Positions 1 through 5,315 of a stretch of 5,315 nucleotides of DNA are shown in pieces; the first letter of the stretch is position 1; each line of letters begins with the position of its first letter. Where the stretch lies: NCBI GenBank assembly GCA_015654605.1, contig JAATGO010000297.1:1-5315 (forward strand), given 5' to 3'. The stretch comes from Betaproteobacteria bacterium (GTDB lineage: Bacteria > Pseudomonadota > Gammaproteobacteria > Burkholderiales > Burkholderiaceae). Under the pieces are notes generated by a model that was given only the letters and a program-made list of their open reading frames with translations, made no database searches and had not been told where the DNA came from. Position numbers and translations under genes: made by a program.

Positions 1-285
1 GTTGATTACTGGATGGGGTATGGTGCGAAACAGGCCTTTTCAAAGGAGCGCACCACTAAGTGGTTTGGCTGGCTGGAGCGGTTTGGTCCTAAAACAATGC
101 TGCTGGGTTGGCTCCCCGGGATTGGTGATCCTCTTTGCACATTGGCTGGCTGGTTGAAATTACCATTTTGGCCATCAGTATTCTATATGGCTATCGGGAA
201 GTTTCTACGATATATCGTGATGACCTGGCTATTATTAACGGTACCTGACAGTTTTTGGGCAACTATCGCGAATTGGCTGGCTTGA
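1..285 (+). CDS. yqaA: YqaA-family (DedA/SNARE-associated-like) inner-membrane protein, 3' part
   Basis: This is the C-terminal 94 residues of a small integral membrane protein; the frame is open from base 1, so the start is upstream of the window. The motif around WLPGIGDPLCTLAGWLKLPF, followed by WPSVFYMAIGKFLRY, matches the YqaA family (COG1238), where the GDPLC/LAGW segment and the GK-LRY segment are characteristic. E. coli YqaA, recalled as about 142 residues, has the equivalent GDLLCLLAGW and GKALRY, so about 50 residues are missing here. The visible part has an amphipathic, basic stretch (residues about 10-30) and then at least two hydrophobic membrane segments (about 31-50 and 55-77). 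The biochemical function of YqaA is not established; the related DedA proteins are implicated in lipid-carrier transport, which is only an analogy. TGA at 283-285 is followed at once by an in-frame TAG at 286-288. An internal ATG at 13 is not the likely start because the upstream codons (VDYW) fit the family. Confidence 0.85.
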   Translation, partial: VDYWMGYGAKQAFSKERTTKWFGWLERFGPKTMLLGWLPGIGDPLCTLAGWLKLPFWPSVFYMAIGKFLRYIVMTWLLLTVPDSFWATIANWLA

Positions 286-328
286 TAGAAGATGGGGATG
301 TGTTAACAGACCCGAAAGCCTTATTCTA

Positions 329-350
329 TGTGGGTATGATGTGGGCATGA
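329..350 (+). repeat. Two-copy 11-bp tandem repeat
   Basis: TGTGGGTATGA (329-339) is followed immediately by TGTGGGCATGA (340-350), identical at 10 of 11 positions. It lies about 40 bases past the yqaA stop and more than 100 bases before the likely promoter. It could be a local slippage duplication or a pair of protein-binding half-sites on the same face of the helix, since the period is about one turn. The repeat is read directly; any function is unknown. Confidence 0.6.
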
Positions 351-450
351 ACGAAGCCGATTTACGTTGTGGCTAGGTAGATACCCTTGTCAAGGCATGC
401 AAAATAAATAGGGTAAATAAAAATAAAGTTTCTTTTGAGGAAATATATCG

Positions 451-492
451 CATTAAAAGTTATTGATTTTATTTTTCTTATTACTTTTAATG
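451..492. repeat. Perfect 10-bp inverted repeat, candidate operator
   Basis: CATTAAAAGT at 451-460 is the exact reverse complement of ACTTTTAATG at 483-492, with a 22-base AT-rich spacer. ATAT at 445-448 and ATAT at 493-496 extend the symmetry if two bases (449-450) bulge on the left. The right arm contains the proposed -10 element and the -35 element lies in the spacer, so a dimeric regulator bound here would cover the promoter. It is AT-only at the core and has no T tract after it, so it is not a good intrinsic terminator. Confidence 0.5.
463..491 (+). promoter_or_regulatory. Putative sigma70 promoter for the oxidoreductase operon
   Basis: TTGATT (463-468) matches the -35 consensus at four of six positions. 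It is separated by exactly 17 bases from TTTAAT (486-491), which matches the -10 consensus at five of six. Transcription would begin near 497-500, giving a leader of about 127 bases before the ATG at 626. The surrounding sequence is very AT-rich, so chance matches are likely; no other well-spaced pair was seen nearby. A TATAAC at 547-552 could be a second -10 element but lacks a -35 partner at proper distance. Confidence 0.4.
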
Positions 493-509
493 ATATTGGC
501 AAGGGGGGG

Positions 510-551
510 ATGTCATGTTGTGACCGAGGCAAGACTCCTGTCTACATATAA
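510..551 (+). other. Possible 13-codon leader ORF with Cys-Cys codons
   Basis: An ATG at 510 opens a frame reading MSCCDRGKTPVYI and stopping at TAA 549-551. It is preceded by AAGGGGGGG (501-509); aligning AAGG at 501-504 leaves 5 bases before the ATG, a good Shine-Dalgarno distance and a better one than that of the large gene downstream. The stop lies 4 bases before the hairpin at 556-575. Its position inside the predicted leader suggests a translated leader peptide, but a frame this short can arise by chance and I recognise no homologue. Confidence 0.2.
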
Positions 552-555
552 CGAA

Positions 556-575
556 AATAAGAAGCATTTCTTATT
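556..575 (+). promoter_or_regulatory. 8-bp perfect hairpin in the 5' leader
   Basis: AATAAGAA (556-563) pairs perfectly with TTCTTATT (568-575) around the tetraloop GCAT. The stem is A/U-rich with one G-C pair, so it is only moderately stable. It ends 50 bases before the start codon and is followed by CCCTTAGC rather than by a T tract, so it does not look like a terminator. The same 8-mer TTCTTATT also occurs at 475-482, and AATAAGA recurs at 615-621 next to the start codon, so other pairings are possible. Confidence 0.4.
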
Positions 576-625
576 CCCTTAGCAAAACTGTGACAATGCA
601 TCGCAGATGTCAGCAATAAGATAAA

Positions 626-3600
626 ATGAGCATCCGGCAGCTGATTTTGTCTAAATTAATGAACGCCCCCGCAAAAATTCAAACGTTGCTTACAGATGCA
701 CCTTATGGTGCAGCTTCTACGCGCTTGCGCGAAATTCCTTACAACTACACGTCGTTTTCCGACCGTGAGATCGTGATGCGCCTGTTAGGTGAAGAGGCTT
801 GGCATTTGCTCGATGAATTACGTGGCAAGCGCCAGACCGGACGCTCGGCACGCATGCTTTATGAAGTGTTGGGTGATATCTGGGTAGTACGGCGTAATCC
901 GTATCTGCAGGATGACCTATTGGATAACCCAAAACGTCGCACAGCTTTGATTGAAGCGCTCAATCATCGTTTGGGAGAAGTCGATAAACGTCGATTGGAC
1001 ACCGATCAGGCACAGGCAGGTGATGCCGATACTGATACTTTACGTCGTAGTGCCAATGTCGAAGCATTGTTGCATGCTGCTGCACGTGCTGTTGCAGATT
1101 TTGAACAAGAGTTTCGCGTTACTTACGATTTACGCAAGCGCGCTACTAAAATATTGGGCCGCTACACGGCGAAAGACAATATTAAATTCGATGGTTTATC
1201 ACGCGTATCTCATGTGACCGATGCGACGGACTGGCGTGTGGAGTATCCATTTGTGGTTTTGACACCAGACAGCGAAGAGGAGATGGCTGGTTTGGTCAAG
1301 GCATGTATTGAACTTGGGCTGACCATCATTCCTCGTGGAGGTGGCACTGGATATACTGGTGGTGCGATTCCGCTCACTCCTATGTCTGCAGTCATTAATA
1401 CGGAGAAACTGGAATACTTAGGTGCCGTTGAGATGACGGTATTGCCTGGCTTGGCTACACCGTATGCCACCATTTATTCTGGTGCTGGTGTGGTGACCAA
1501 GCGCGTTTCCGAGGCAGCAGAAAAAGCTGGTTTTGTATTCGCGGTAGATCCTACTTCAGCAGAAGCATCATGCATTGGCGGTAATGTCGCGATGAATGCT
1601 GGTGGTAAAAAAGCAGTCTTGTGGGGAACCGCATTGGATAACCTAGCTAGTTGGCGCATGGTCGATCCCAATGGAGATTGGCTCGATGTGACGCGGCTGG
1701 ATCATAATCTAGGCAAGATTCATGACGTAGAAGTCGCTCGTTTTCGCTTGGAATGGTCGCATCCGGGATTAAAAGGTCAGAAATCCACGCCATTCAAGAC
1801 GGAAATACTAGAGATTGCCGGAAGTGCTTTCCGTAAGGAGGGCTTGGGTAAGGATGTGACCGATAAATTTTTATCTGGTTTACCGGGTGTGCAGAAAGAA
1901 GGATGCGATGGCCTGATTACGTCGGCCACATGGATTCTGCATAAGATGCCTAAATATACGCGTACGGTGTGTCTAGAGTTTTTTGGACAGGCACGAGAAG
2001 CGATTCCTTCTATCGTGGAAATCAAGAATTTCCTGGATGCAGAAACCAAAAGAGGTGGTGCCATTTTGGCTGGCCTGGAGCATCTTGACGAACGGTATTT
2101 ACGTGCAGTTGGTTACGCCACGAAATCCAAGCGTGGTGTGTTGCCGAAAATGGCATTGTTTGGCGATATCGTGGGCGATGATGAAAATGCCGTGGCGCAG
2201 GCTGCCTCGGAAGTCGTACGCATGGCCAACAATCGGGTGGGCGAAGGTTTTGTGGCGGTGAGCCCGGAGGCACGCAAAAAATTCTGGCTTGACCGTTCCC
2301 GCACCGCTGCCATTGCCAAGCATACTAATGCATTCAAGATCAATGAAGACGTGGTGATTCCTCTCAACAGGATGGGAGAGTATACCGACGGTATTGAACG
2401 GATTAATATTGAGTTGTCGATCAAGAACAAGTTGCAGTTGCTTGCCGAGCTGGAAATGTTTTTCGTACGAGGTAATCTGCCTTTGGGCAAGAGCGAAGAT
2501 GCAGAAGGCGATGATATTTCTGCCTCCGAAATCCTGGAAGATCGGGTACACCAGGCACAAGAGCTTATCGAGAGCACACATGCGCGTTGGTCATATTTAC
2601 TGAGTCATCTAGATCAACCATTACGTGATGCAGCTCCACAAATGCACGCACTGGGCTTGAGCAAGCAGGCGGCACTGATTGAGCAGCGCCTACAGACACA
2701 GCCGGATGCTTGTGTCTTTCATATGGTGCAGGATCGTACCATTCGTGTTTCCTGGAAACATGAGGTGCGCGCTTTATTGCGGCAGATATTCAGTGGTGCC
2801 GCATTCCGTCTGATTTTAGAAGAATGTTCTGCCATTCATAAAAACGTATTACGCGGCCGGGTTTTCGTGGCGCTGCATATGCATGCTGGTGATGGCAATG
2901 TGCACACCAATTTACCCGTGAATTCCGATCATTACGACATGCTACGTGACGCACATGAAGCTGTGGGGCGCATCATGGCATTGGCACGTTCGCTGGATGG
3001 CGTGATTTCTGGGGAACATGGTATTGGTATTACCAAGCTGGAATACCTGACCGAAGATGAGATTTCTGAGTTTCGTGAATATAAATTGCAGGTCGATCCA
3101 GAAGGTCGTTTCAACAAGGGGAAATTGTTGAATCTGCCGGGTATGGAGGCCGATTTGCGCAATGCCTACACACCATCTTTCGGCTTGATGGGGCATGAAT
3201 CGTTGATCATGCAGCAAAGCGATATTGGCGCGATTGCCAATAGCGTCAAGGATTGCCTGCGTTGTGGTAAATGTAAGCCGGTGTGTGCCACGCATGTACC
3301 ACGTGCCAATTTATTGTATTCACCACGTAATAAAATTCTCGCCACTTCATTATTGGTAGAGGCATTCCTCTATGAAGAGCAGACCCGACGTGGTATATCG
3401 ATCAAGCACTGGGAAGAGTTTGAGGATGTCGCTGATCATTGCACGGTTTGCCATAAGTGCGTGACGCCTTGCCCTGTCGATATTGATTTTGGTGATGTGT
3501 CCATGAATATGCGTAATTTATTGCGCAAAATGGGCAAGAAATCGTTTAATCCAGGTACAACTGCCGCCATGTTTTTCTTGAATGCGACTGATCCTGCCAC

Positions 3601-4666
3601 CATTAATGCAACACGAAAGGTGATGACTGGGTTTGCATTTAAGGCACAGCGCTTAGGTAACGATGTTTTGAAAAAATTGGCGAAAAGACAGACGCAAAAA
3701 CCTGCGGCAACAGTCGGTAAGGCACCAGTTAGAGAGCAAGTAATTCATTTCATTAATAAGAAGATGCCGGGCAATTTGCCAAAGAAAACCGCGCGCGCAT
3801 TATTGGACATTGAGGACAATAAGATCGTCCCCATTATTCGCGACCCTCAGAAAACGACGGCTGATACGGAAGCTGTTTTCTATTTCCCAGGTTGCGGCTC
3901 GGAGCGGTTGTTCTCTCAGGTTGGTTTGGCAACACAGGCGATGTTGTGGAATGTTGGTGTGCAAACGGTGTTACCTCCAGGGTATCTATGTTGTGGTTAT
4001 CCGCAACGTGGTGCGGGAGATTTTGACAAGGCAGAGAAAATTATCACGGACAATCGCGTGTTGTTCCATAGGATGGCTAACACGCTCAATTATCTGGATA
4101 TCAAGACGGTTGTGGTGTCTTGTGGTACTTGCTACGATCAGTTGCAAGGATATGAATTTGATAAAATTTTCCCAGGTTGCCGGATCATTGATATTCATGA
4201 ATATCTACTGGAAAAGGGTGTGCGCCTGGAAGGTGTCAGTGGTACACGTTATATGTATCATGATCCATGCCACAGCCCGATGAAGTTGCAGGATCCATTG
4301 AAGACGGTGAATGCCTTGATTACGACGGTAGATTCAAAGAAGATTGAAAAGAATGATCGTTGTTGTGGTGAGTCTGGCACCTTTGGTGTGAGCCGTCCTG
4401 ATGTATCGACCCAGGTGCGTTTCCGTAAAGAGGAAGAAATGCGCAAGGGTGCCGACAATGTGCGTGCAGATGGGTTTGACGGTGATGTCAAGATATTGAC
4501 TTCGTGCCCATCTTGCTTCCAGGGTTTGTCACGGTACAACGAAGATTCAGGGACAGTCGCTGATTACATCGTTGTCGAAATGGCCAAGCATTTATTGGGT
4601 GAGAACTGGTTGCCAGAATATGTCGCACGCGCCAACAATGGTGGCATCGAGCGGATATTGGTATAA
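626..4666 (+). CDS. DUF3683-type FAD-linked 2-hydroxyacid dehydrogenase fused to Fe-S and CCG electron-transfer domains
   Basis: This is a 1346-residue cytoplasmic protein without signal peptide or membrane segments. Residues about 35-175 ([16 protein letters not shown]..., [23 protein letters not shown]) match the uncharacterised DUF3683 domain. Residues about 205-440 are a PCMH-type FAD-binding domain with [12 protein letters not shown] at 236-247. The catalytic FAD-oxidase C-like domain follows: [10 protein letters not shown] (571-580), [10 protein letters not shown] (751-760) and SGEHGIG (795-801). By analogy with D-2-hydroxyglutarate dehydrogenase, H753, H760 and E797 would bind a metal next to the substrate. 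Two [4Fe-4S] motifs lie at C877/C880/C883/C887 and C939/C942/C945/C949. Two complete CCG domains follow: C1090, CC1122-1123, C1166/C1169 and C1215, CC1246-1247, C1294/C1297. The layout resembles a GlcD-GlcF fusion or E. coli YdiJ, with extra N-terminal and internal segments. A 2-hydroxyacid (lactate, glycolate or 2-hydroxyglutarate) is the likely substrate, with quinone-pool delivery inferred. The Shine-Dalgarno is weak; Met12 (ATG 659) is an alternative start. Confidence 0.92.
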   Translation: MSIRQLILSKLMNAPAKIQTLLTDAPYGAASTRLREIPYNYTSFSDREIVMRLLGEEAWHLLDELRGKRQTGRSARMLYEVLGDIWVVRRNPYLQDDLLDNPKRRTALIEALNHRLGEVDKRRLDTDQAQAGDADTDTLRRSANVEALLHAAARAVADFEQEFRVTYDLRKRATKILGRYTAKDNIKFDGLSRVSHVTDATDWRVEYPFVVLTPDSEEEMAGLVKACIELGLTIIPRGGGTGYTGGAIPLTPMSAVINTEKLEYLGAVEMTVLPGLATPYATIYSGAGVVTKRVSEAAEKAGFVFAVDPTSAEASCIGGNVAMNAGGKKAVLWGTALDNLASWRMVDPNGDWLDVTRLDHNLGKIHDVEVARFRLEWSHPGLKGQKSTPFKTEILEIAGSAFRKEGLGKDVTDKFLSGLPGVQKEGCDGLITSATWILHKMPKYTRTVCLEFFGQAREAIPSIVEIKNFLDAETKRGGAILAGLEHLDERYLRAVGYATKSKRGVLPKMALFGDIVGDDENAVAQAASEVVRMANNRVGEGFVAVSPEARKKFWLDRSRTAAIAKHTNAFKINEDVVIPLNRMGEYTDGIERINIELSIKNKLQLLAELEMFFVRGNLPLGKSEDAEGDDISASEILEDRVHQAQELIESTHARWSYLLSHLDQPLRDAAPQMHALGLSKQAALIEQRLQTQPDACVFHMVQDRTIRVSWKHEVRALLRQIFSGAAFRLILEECSAIHKNVLRGRVFVALHMHAGDGNVHTNLPVNSDHYDMLRDAHEAVGRIMALARSLDGVISGEHGIGITKLEYLTEDEISEFREYKLQVDPEGRFNKGKLLNLPGMEADLRNAYTPSFGLMGHESLIMQQSDIGAIANSVKDCLRCGKCKPVCATHVPRANLLYSPRNKILATSLLVEAFLYEEQTRRGISIKHWEEFEDVADHCTVCHKCVTPCPVDIDFGDVSMNMRNLLRKMGKKSFNPGTTAAMFFLNATDPATINATRKVMTGFAFKAQRLGNDVLKKLAKRQTQKPAATVGKAPVREQVIHFINKKMPGNLPKKTARALLDIEDNKIVPIIRDPQKTTADTEAVFYFPGCGSERLFSQVGLATQAMLWNVGVQTVLPPGYLCCGYPQRGAGDFDKAEKIITDNRVLFHRMANTLNYLDIKTVVVSCGTCYDQLQGYEFDKIFPGCRIIDIHEYLLEKGVRLEGVSGTRYMYHDPCHSPMKLQDPLKTVNALITTVDSKKIEKNDRCCGESGTFGVSRPDVSTQVRFRKEEEMRKGADNVRADGFDGDVKILTSCPSCFQGLSRYNEDSGTVADYIVVEMAKHLLGENWLPEYVARANNGGIERILV

Positions 4667-4669
4667 GGA
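4664..4669 (+). promoter_or_regulatory. Ribosome binding site overlapping the upstream stop codon
   Basis: TAAGGA includes the stop codon of the oxidoreductase gene. It abuts the ATG at 4669, too close to serve it, but lies 8 bases before a GTG at 4678 in the same frame. This favours the GTG as the HIT start and indicates translational coupling between the two genes. Confidence 0.45.
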
Positions 4670-5115
4670 TGGTGGTAGTGACGCCTTGTGAATTATGTGA
4701 TGGTGATGGTGGTGAATTGGTCTTTCGCACGGCGCAGTACCGCGTTGTGTTGGTAGATGATGCAGGATATCCAGGGTTTTGTCGTGTGATCTGGAATGCC
4801 CACGTCAAGGAAATGACCGATTTATTGCCCACGGAGCGAGATGTGCTGAGCCATGCTGTGTGGATGGTCGAGGCTGCCATGAGGGAAGTGATGCAGCCAG
4901 AAAAAATAAATCTAGCAAGTTTGGGTAATATGACACCGCATGTACATTGGCATGTGATTCCTCGTTATGTCGATGATGACCATTTTCCTTCGCCAGTATG
5001 GGCAAATGTCCGGCGGGAAGTAGATAAAAAGGTATTGGCGCAACGTATGAGCAGACTGCCACAGTTGCGCGAGGCTATTGTGCGATATTTGCATCATGTG
5101 ATTGCAGAAAAATGA
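4669..5115 (+). CDS. HIT-family (histidine triad) nucleotide-binding protein
   Basis: The product is 148 residues long, a normal length for a HIT protein. HVHWHVI at residues 91-97 is the His-phi-His-phi-His-phi-phi signature; by analogy with Hint1 the middle His (H93) is the nucleophile that forms the nucleotidyl intermediate. The N-terminal CELC (C7, C10), with H45 and a triad His, resembles the zinc site of some bacterial HIT proteins, an inference from motif placement. Family members hydrolyse or transfer nucleoside monophosphates (AMP-lysine, AMP-NH2, dinucleoside polyphosphates); the substrate here cannot be read from sequence. The gene starts 2 bases after the oxidoreductase stop, so it is surely co-transcribed. 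The GTG at 4678, which would give MTPCELC, has a better-placed Shine-Dalgarno than the ATG at 4669, so the true protein may be 145 residues. Confidence 0.92.
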   Translation: MVVVTPCELCDGDGGELVFRTAQYRVVLVDDAGYPGFCRVIWNAHVKEMTDLLPTERDVLSHAVWMVEAAMREVMQPEKINLASLGNMTPHVHWHVIPRYVDDDHFPSPVWANVRREVDKKVLAQRMSRLPQLREAIVRYLHHVIAEK

Positions 5116-5117
5116 TC

Positions 5118-5124
5118 AGGAAAG
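5118..5124 (+). promoter_or_regulatory. Ribosome binding site of the DUF971 gene
   Basis: AGGAAAG sits 7 bases before the ATG at 5132 and fixes this start. It lies in the 16-base gap after the HIT stop codon, leaving no room for a separate promoter outside coding sequence. Confidence 0.65.
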
Positions 5125-5131
5125 CCACACC

Positions 5132-5315
5132 ATGAATGTTGAGCATATTCCGGTTCCCGTATCGTTCAAGATACGCAAGCAATCGCGTGTAATGGAAGTG
5201 GCATTTGATGATGGTGCTATGTTTTCATTGCCGTTTGAGCTATTACGTGTTTATTCCCCATCAGCAGAAGTGCGGGGGCATGGCCCAGGCCAGGAAACGT
5301 TGCAGACAGGTAAAC
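5132..5315 (+). CDS. DUF971 (GBBH-like N-terminal domain) protein, 5' part
   Basis: The first 61 residues are present and the frame is open to the end of the window. The visible order is RKQSRVMEVAFDDG (residues about 15-28), FSLPFELLRVYSPSAEVRGHG (about 31-51) and then GQETLQTGK. This is the hallmark pattern of DUF971 (Pfam Gamma-BBH N-terminal family), in which a beta strand ending in F-DG is followed by LP-E-LR--SPSAEV-GHG. Stand-alone bacterial members are about 120-140 residues, so roughly half is missing. The domain is also the N-terminal part of gamma-butyrobetaine hydroxylase and the C-terminal part of HCF101-type Mrp/NBP35 Fe-S carriers; the single-domain bacterial form has no assigned reaction. 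It follows the HIT gene by 16 bases and is probably the third gene of the operon. Confidence 0.9.
   Translation, partial: MNVEHIPVPVSFKIRKQSRVMEVAFDDGAMFSLPFELLRVYSPSAEVRGHGPGQETLQTGK

Larger units (their letters stand above)
286..625. other. AT-rich intergenic/leader region before the large oxidoreductase gene
   Basis: About 340 bases separate the yqaA stop from the next gene. No ORF here has convincing protein similarity, and I see no tRNA-like or other known RNA fold. I also see no clear intrinsic terminator for yqaA: the short palindrome CCTTGTCAAGG at 385-395 has no usable loop and no T tract. The region does contain a tandem repeat (329-350), an inverted repeat with an overlapping promoter (451-492), a G7 run (503-509), a possible short leader ORF (510-551) and a compact hairpin (556-575), each listed separately. 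Its composition is clearly more AT-rich than the flanking genes, as expected for a promoter and 5' leader. Confidence 0.7.

Noticed and set aside
301..308. Perfect palindrome TGTTAACA
   Set aside because: An isolated 8-bp palindrome near a gene end carries no further support such as repeats or a promoter.
285..350. Short open frame after yqaA reading about IEDGDVLTDPKALFYVGMMWA, considered as a gene remnant or frameshifted yqaA tail
   Set aside because: It has no start with a ribosome binding site and no recognisable similarity, and the yqaA C-terminus already ends at a normal place with two stops.
385..395. Palindrome CCTTGTCAAGG as a terminator of yqaA
   Set aside because: The spacer is a single base, too short for an RNA loop without losing most of the stem, and no T tract follows.
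496..512. TTGGCA followed by a G run, considered as a sigma54 (-24/-12) promoter or a second -35 box
   Set aside because: The GC dinucleotide expected 12 bases downstream is absent, and no -10-like hexamer lies at 16-18 bases.
591..612. TGACA ... TGTCA 5-bp inverted repeat just before the start codon
   Set aside because: Five base pairs with a 12-base spacer is expected by chance in a region of this length, and no known regulator site matches.
2099..2581. Open frames of 160 and 154 codons on the minus strand, and other minus-strand frames within 717-4539
   Set aside because: They lie wholly inside the strongly supported oxidoreductase gene, overlap one another in different frames, and their translations show no recognisable domain.
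3810..4283. 157-codon plus-strand frame in another phase
   Set aside because: It overlaps the first CCG domain of the oxidoreductase, whose cysteine motifs are all intact; the translation is rich in Arg, Cys and Ile and looks like an out-of-phase reading.
1..5315. Search for CRISPR repeats, insertion-sequence ends, tRNA or rRNA genes and prophage or defence genes
   Set aside because: Nothing of the kind was seen; gene content, spacing and codon use look like ordinary core chromosome.

Overview
The window looks like the chromosome of a betaproteobacterium. The evidence is the protein content: a DUF3683-type giant FAD/Fe-S oxidoreductase, followed directly by a HIT protein of the CELC...HVHWHVIPR type and by a DUF971 protein. 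From general knowledge of these families this order is typical of Betaproteobacteria. The moderate, somewhat AT-leaning codon use would suit a Nitrosomonas-, Gallionella- or Methylophilaceae-like genome, but the genus is a guess.

Layout. (1) Positions 1-285 hold the 3' end of a yqaA-type membrane protein gene whose start lies outside the window; it ends in two tandem in-frame stops. (2) Positions 286-625 are an AT-rich, roughly 340-base intergenic stretch without a convincing gene. It carries an 11-bp tandem duplication, a plausible sigma70 promoter embedded in a perfect 10-bp inverted repeat, a run of seven G, a possible 13-codon leader ORF with two adjacent Cys codons, and an 8-bp perfect hairpin before the next gene. 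(3) Positions 626-4666 encode one 1346-residue protein that fuses an uncharacterised N-terminal domain, a GlcD/D2HGDH-like FAD dehydrogenase, two [4Fe-4S] motifs and two cysteine-rich CCG domains. (4) A HIT-family gene follows after 2 bases. (5) After a further 16 bases the 5' part of a DUF971 gene runs off the window.

How they work together. Genes 3 to 5 are co-directional and tightly packed, so they probably form one operon driven from the 286-625 region. The large protein has the parts for a complete electron path: a 2-hydroxyacid is oxidised at FAD and electrons pass through the Fe-S clusters to the CCG domains, which in relatives such as GlpC, LldE and GlcF serve quinone- or membrane-linked electron transfer. 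The HIT protein is probably a nucleotide hydrolase or transferase of unknown substrate. DUF971 domains occur in HCF101-type Fe-S carrier proteins, so a link to Fe-S supply for the many-cluster dehydrogenase is attractive but unproven. I see no mobile element, CRISPR array, tRNA, rRNA or clear intrinsic terminator. Nothing here is clearly a new defence or mobile system. The least explained parts are the leader of the large gene and the two uncharacterised segments of its product.
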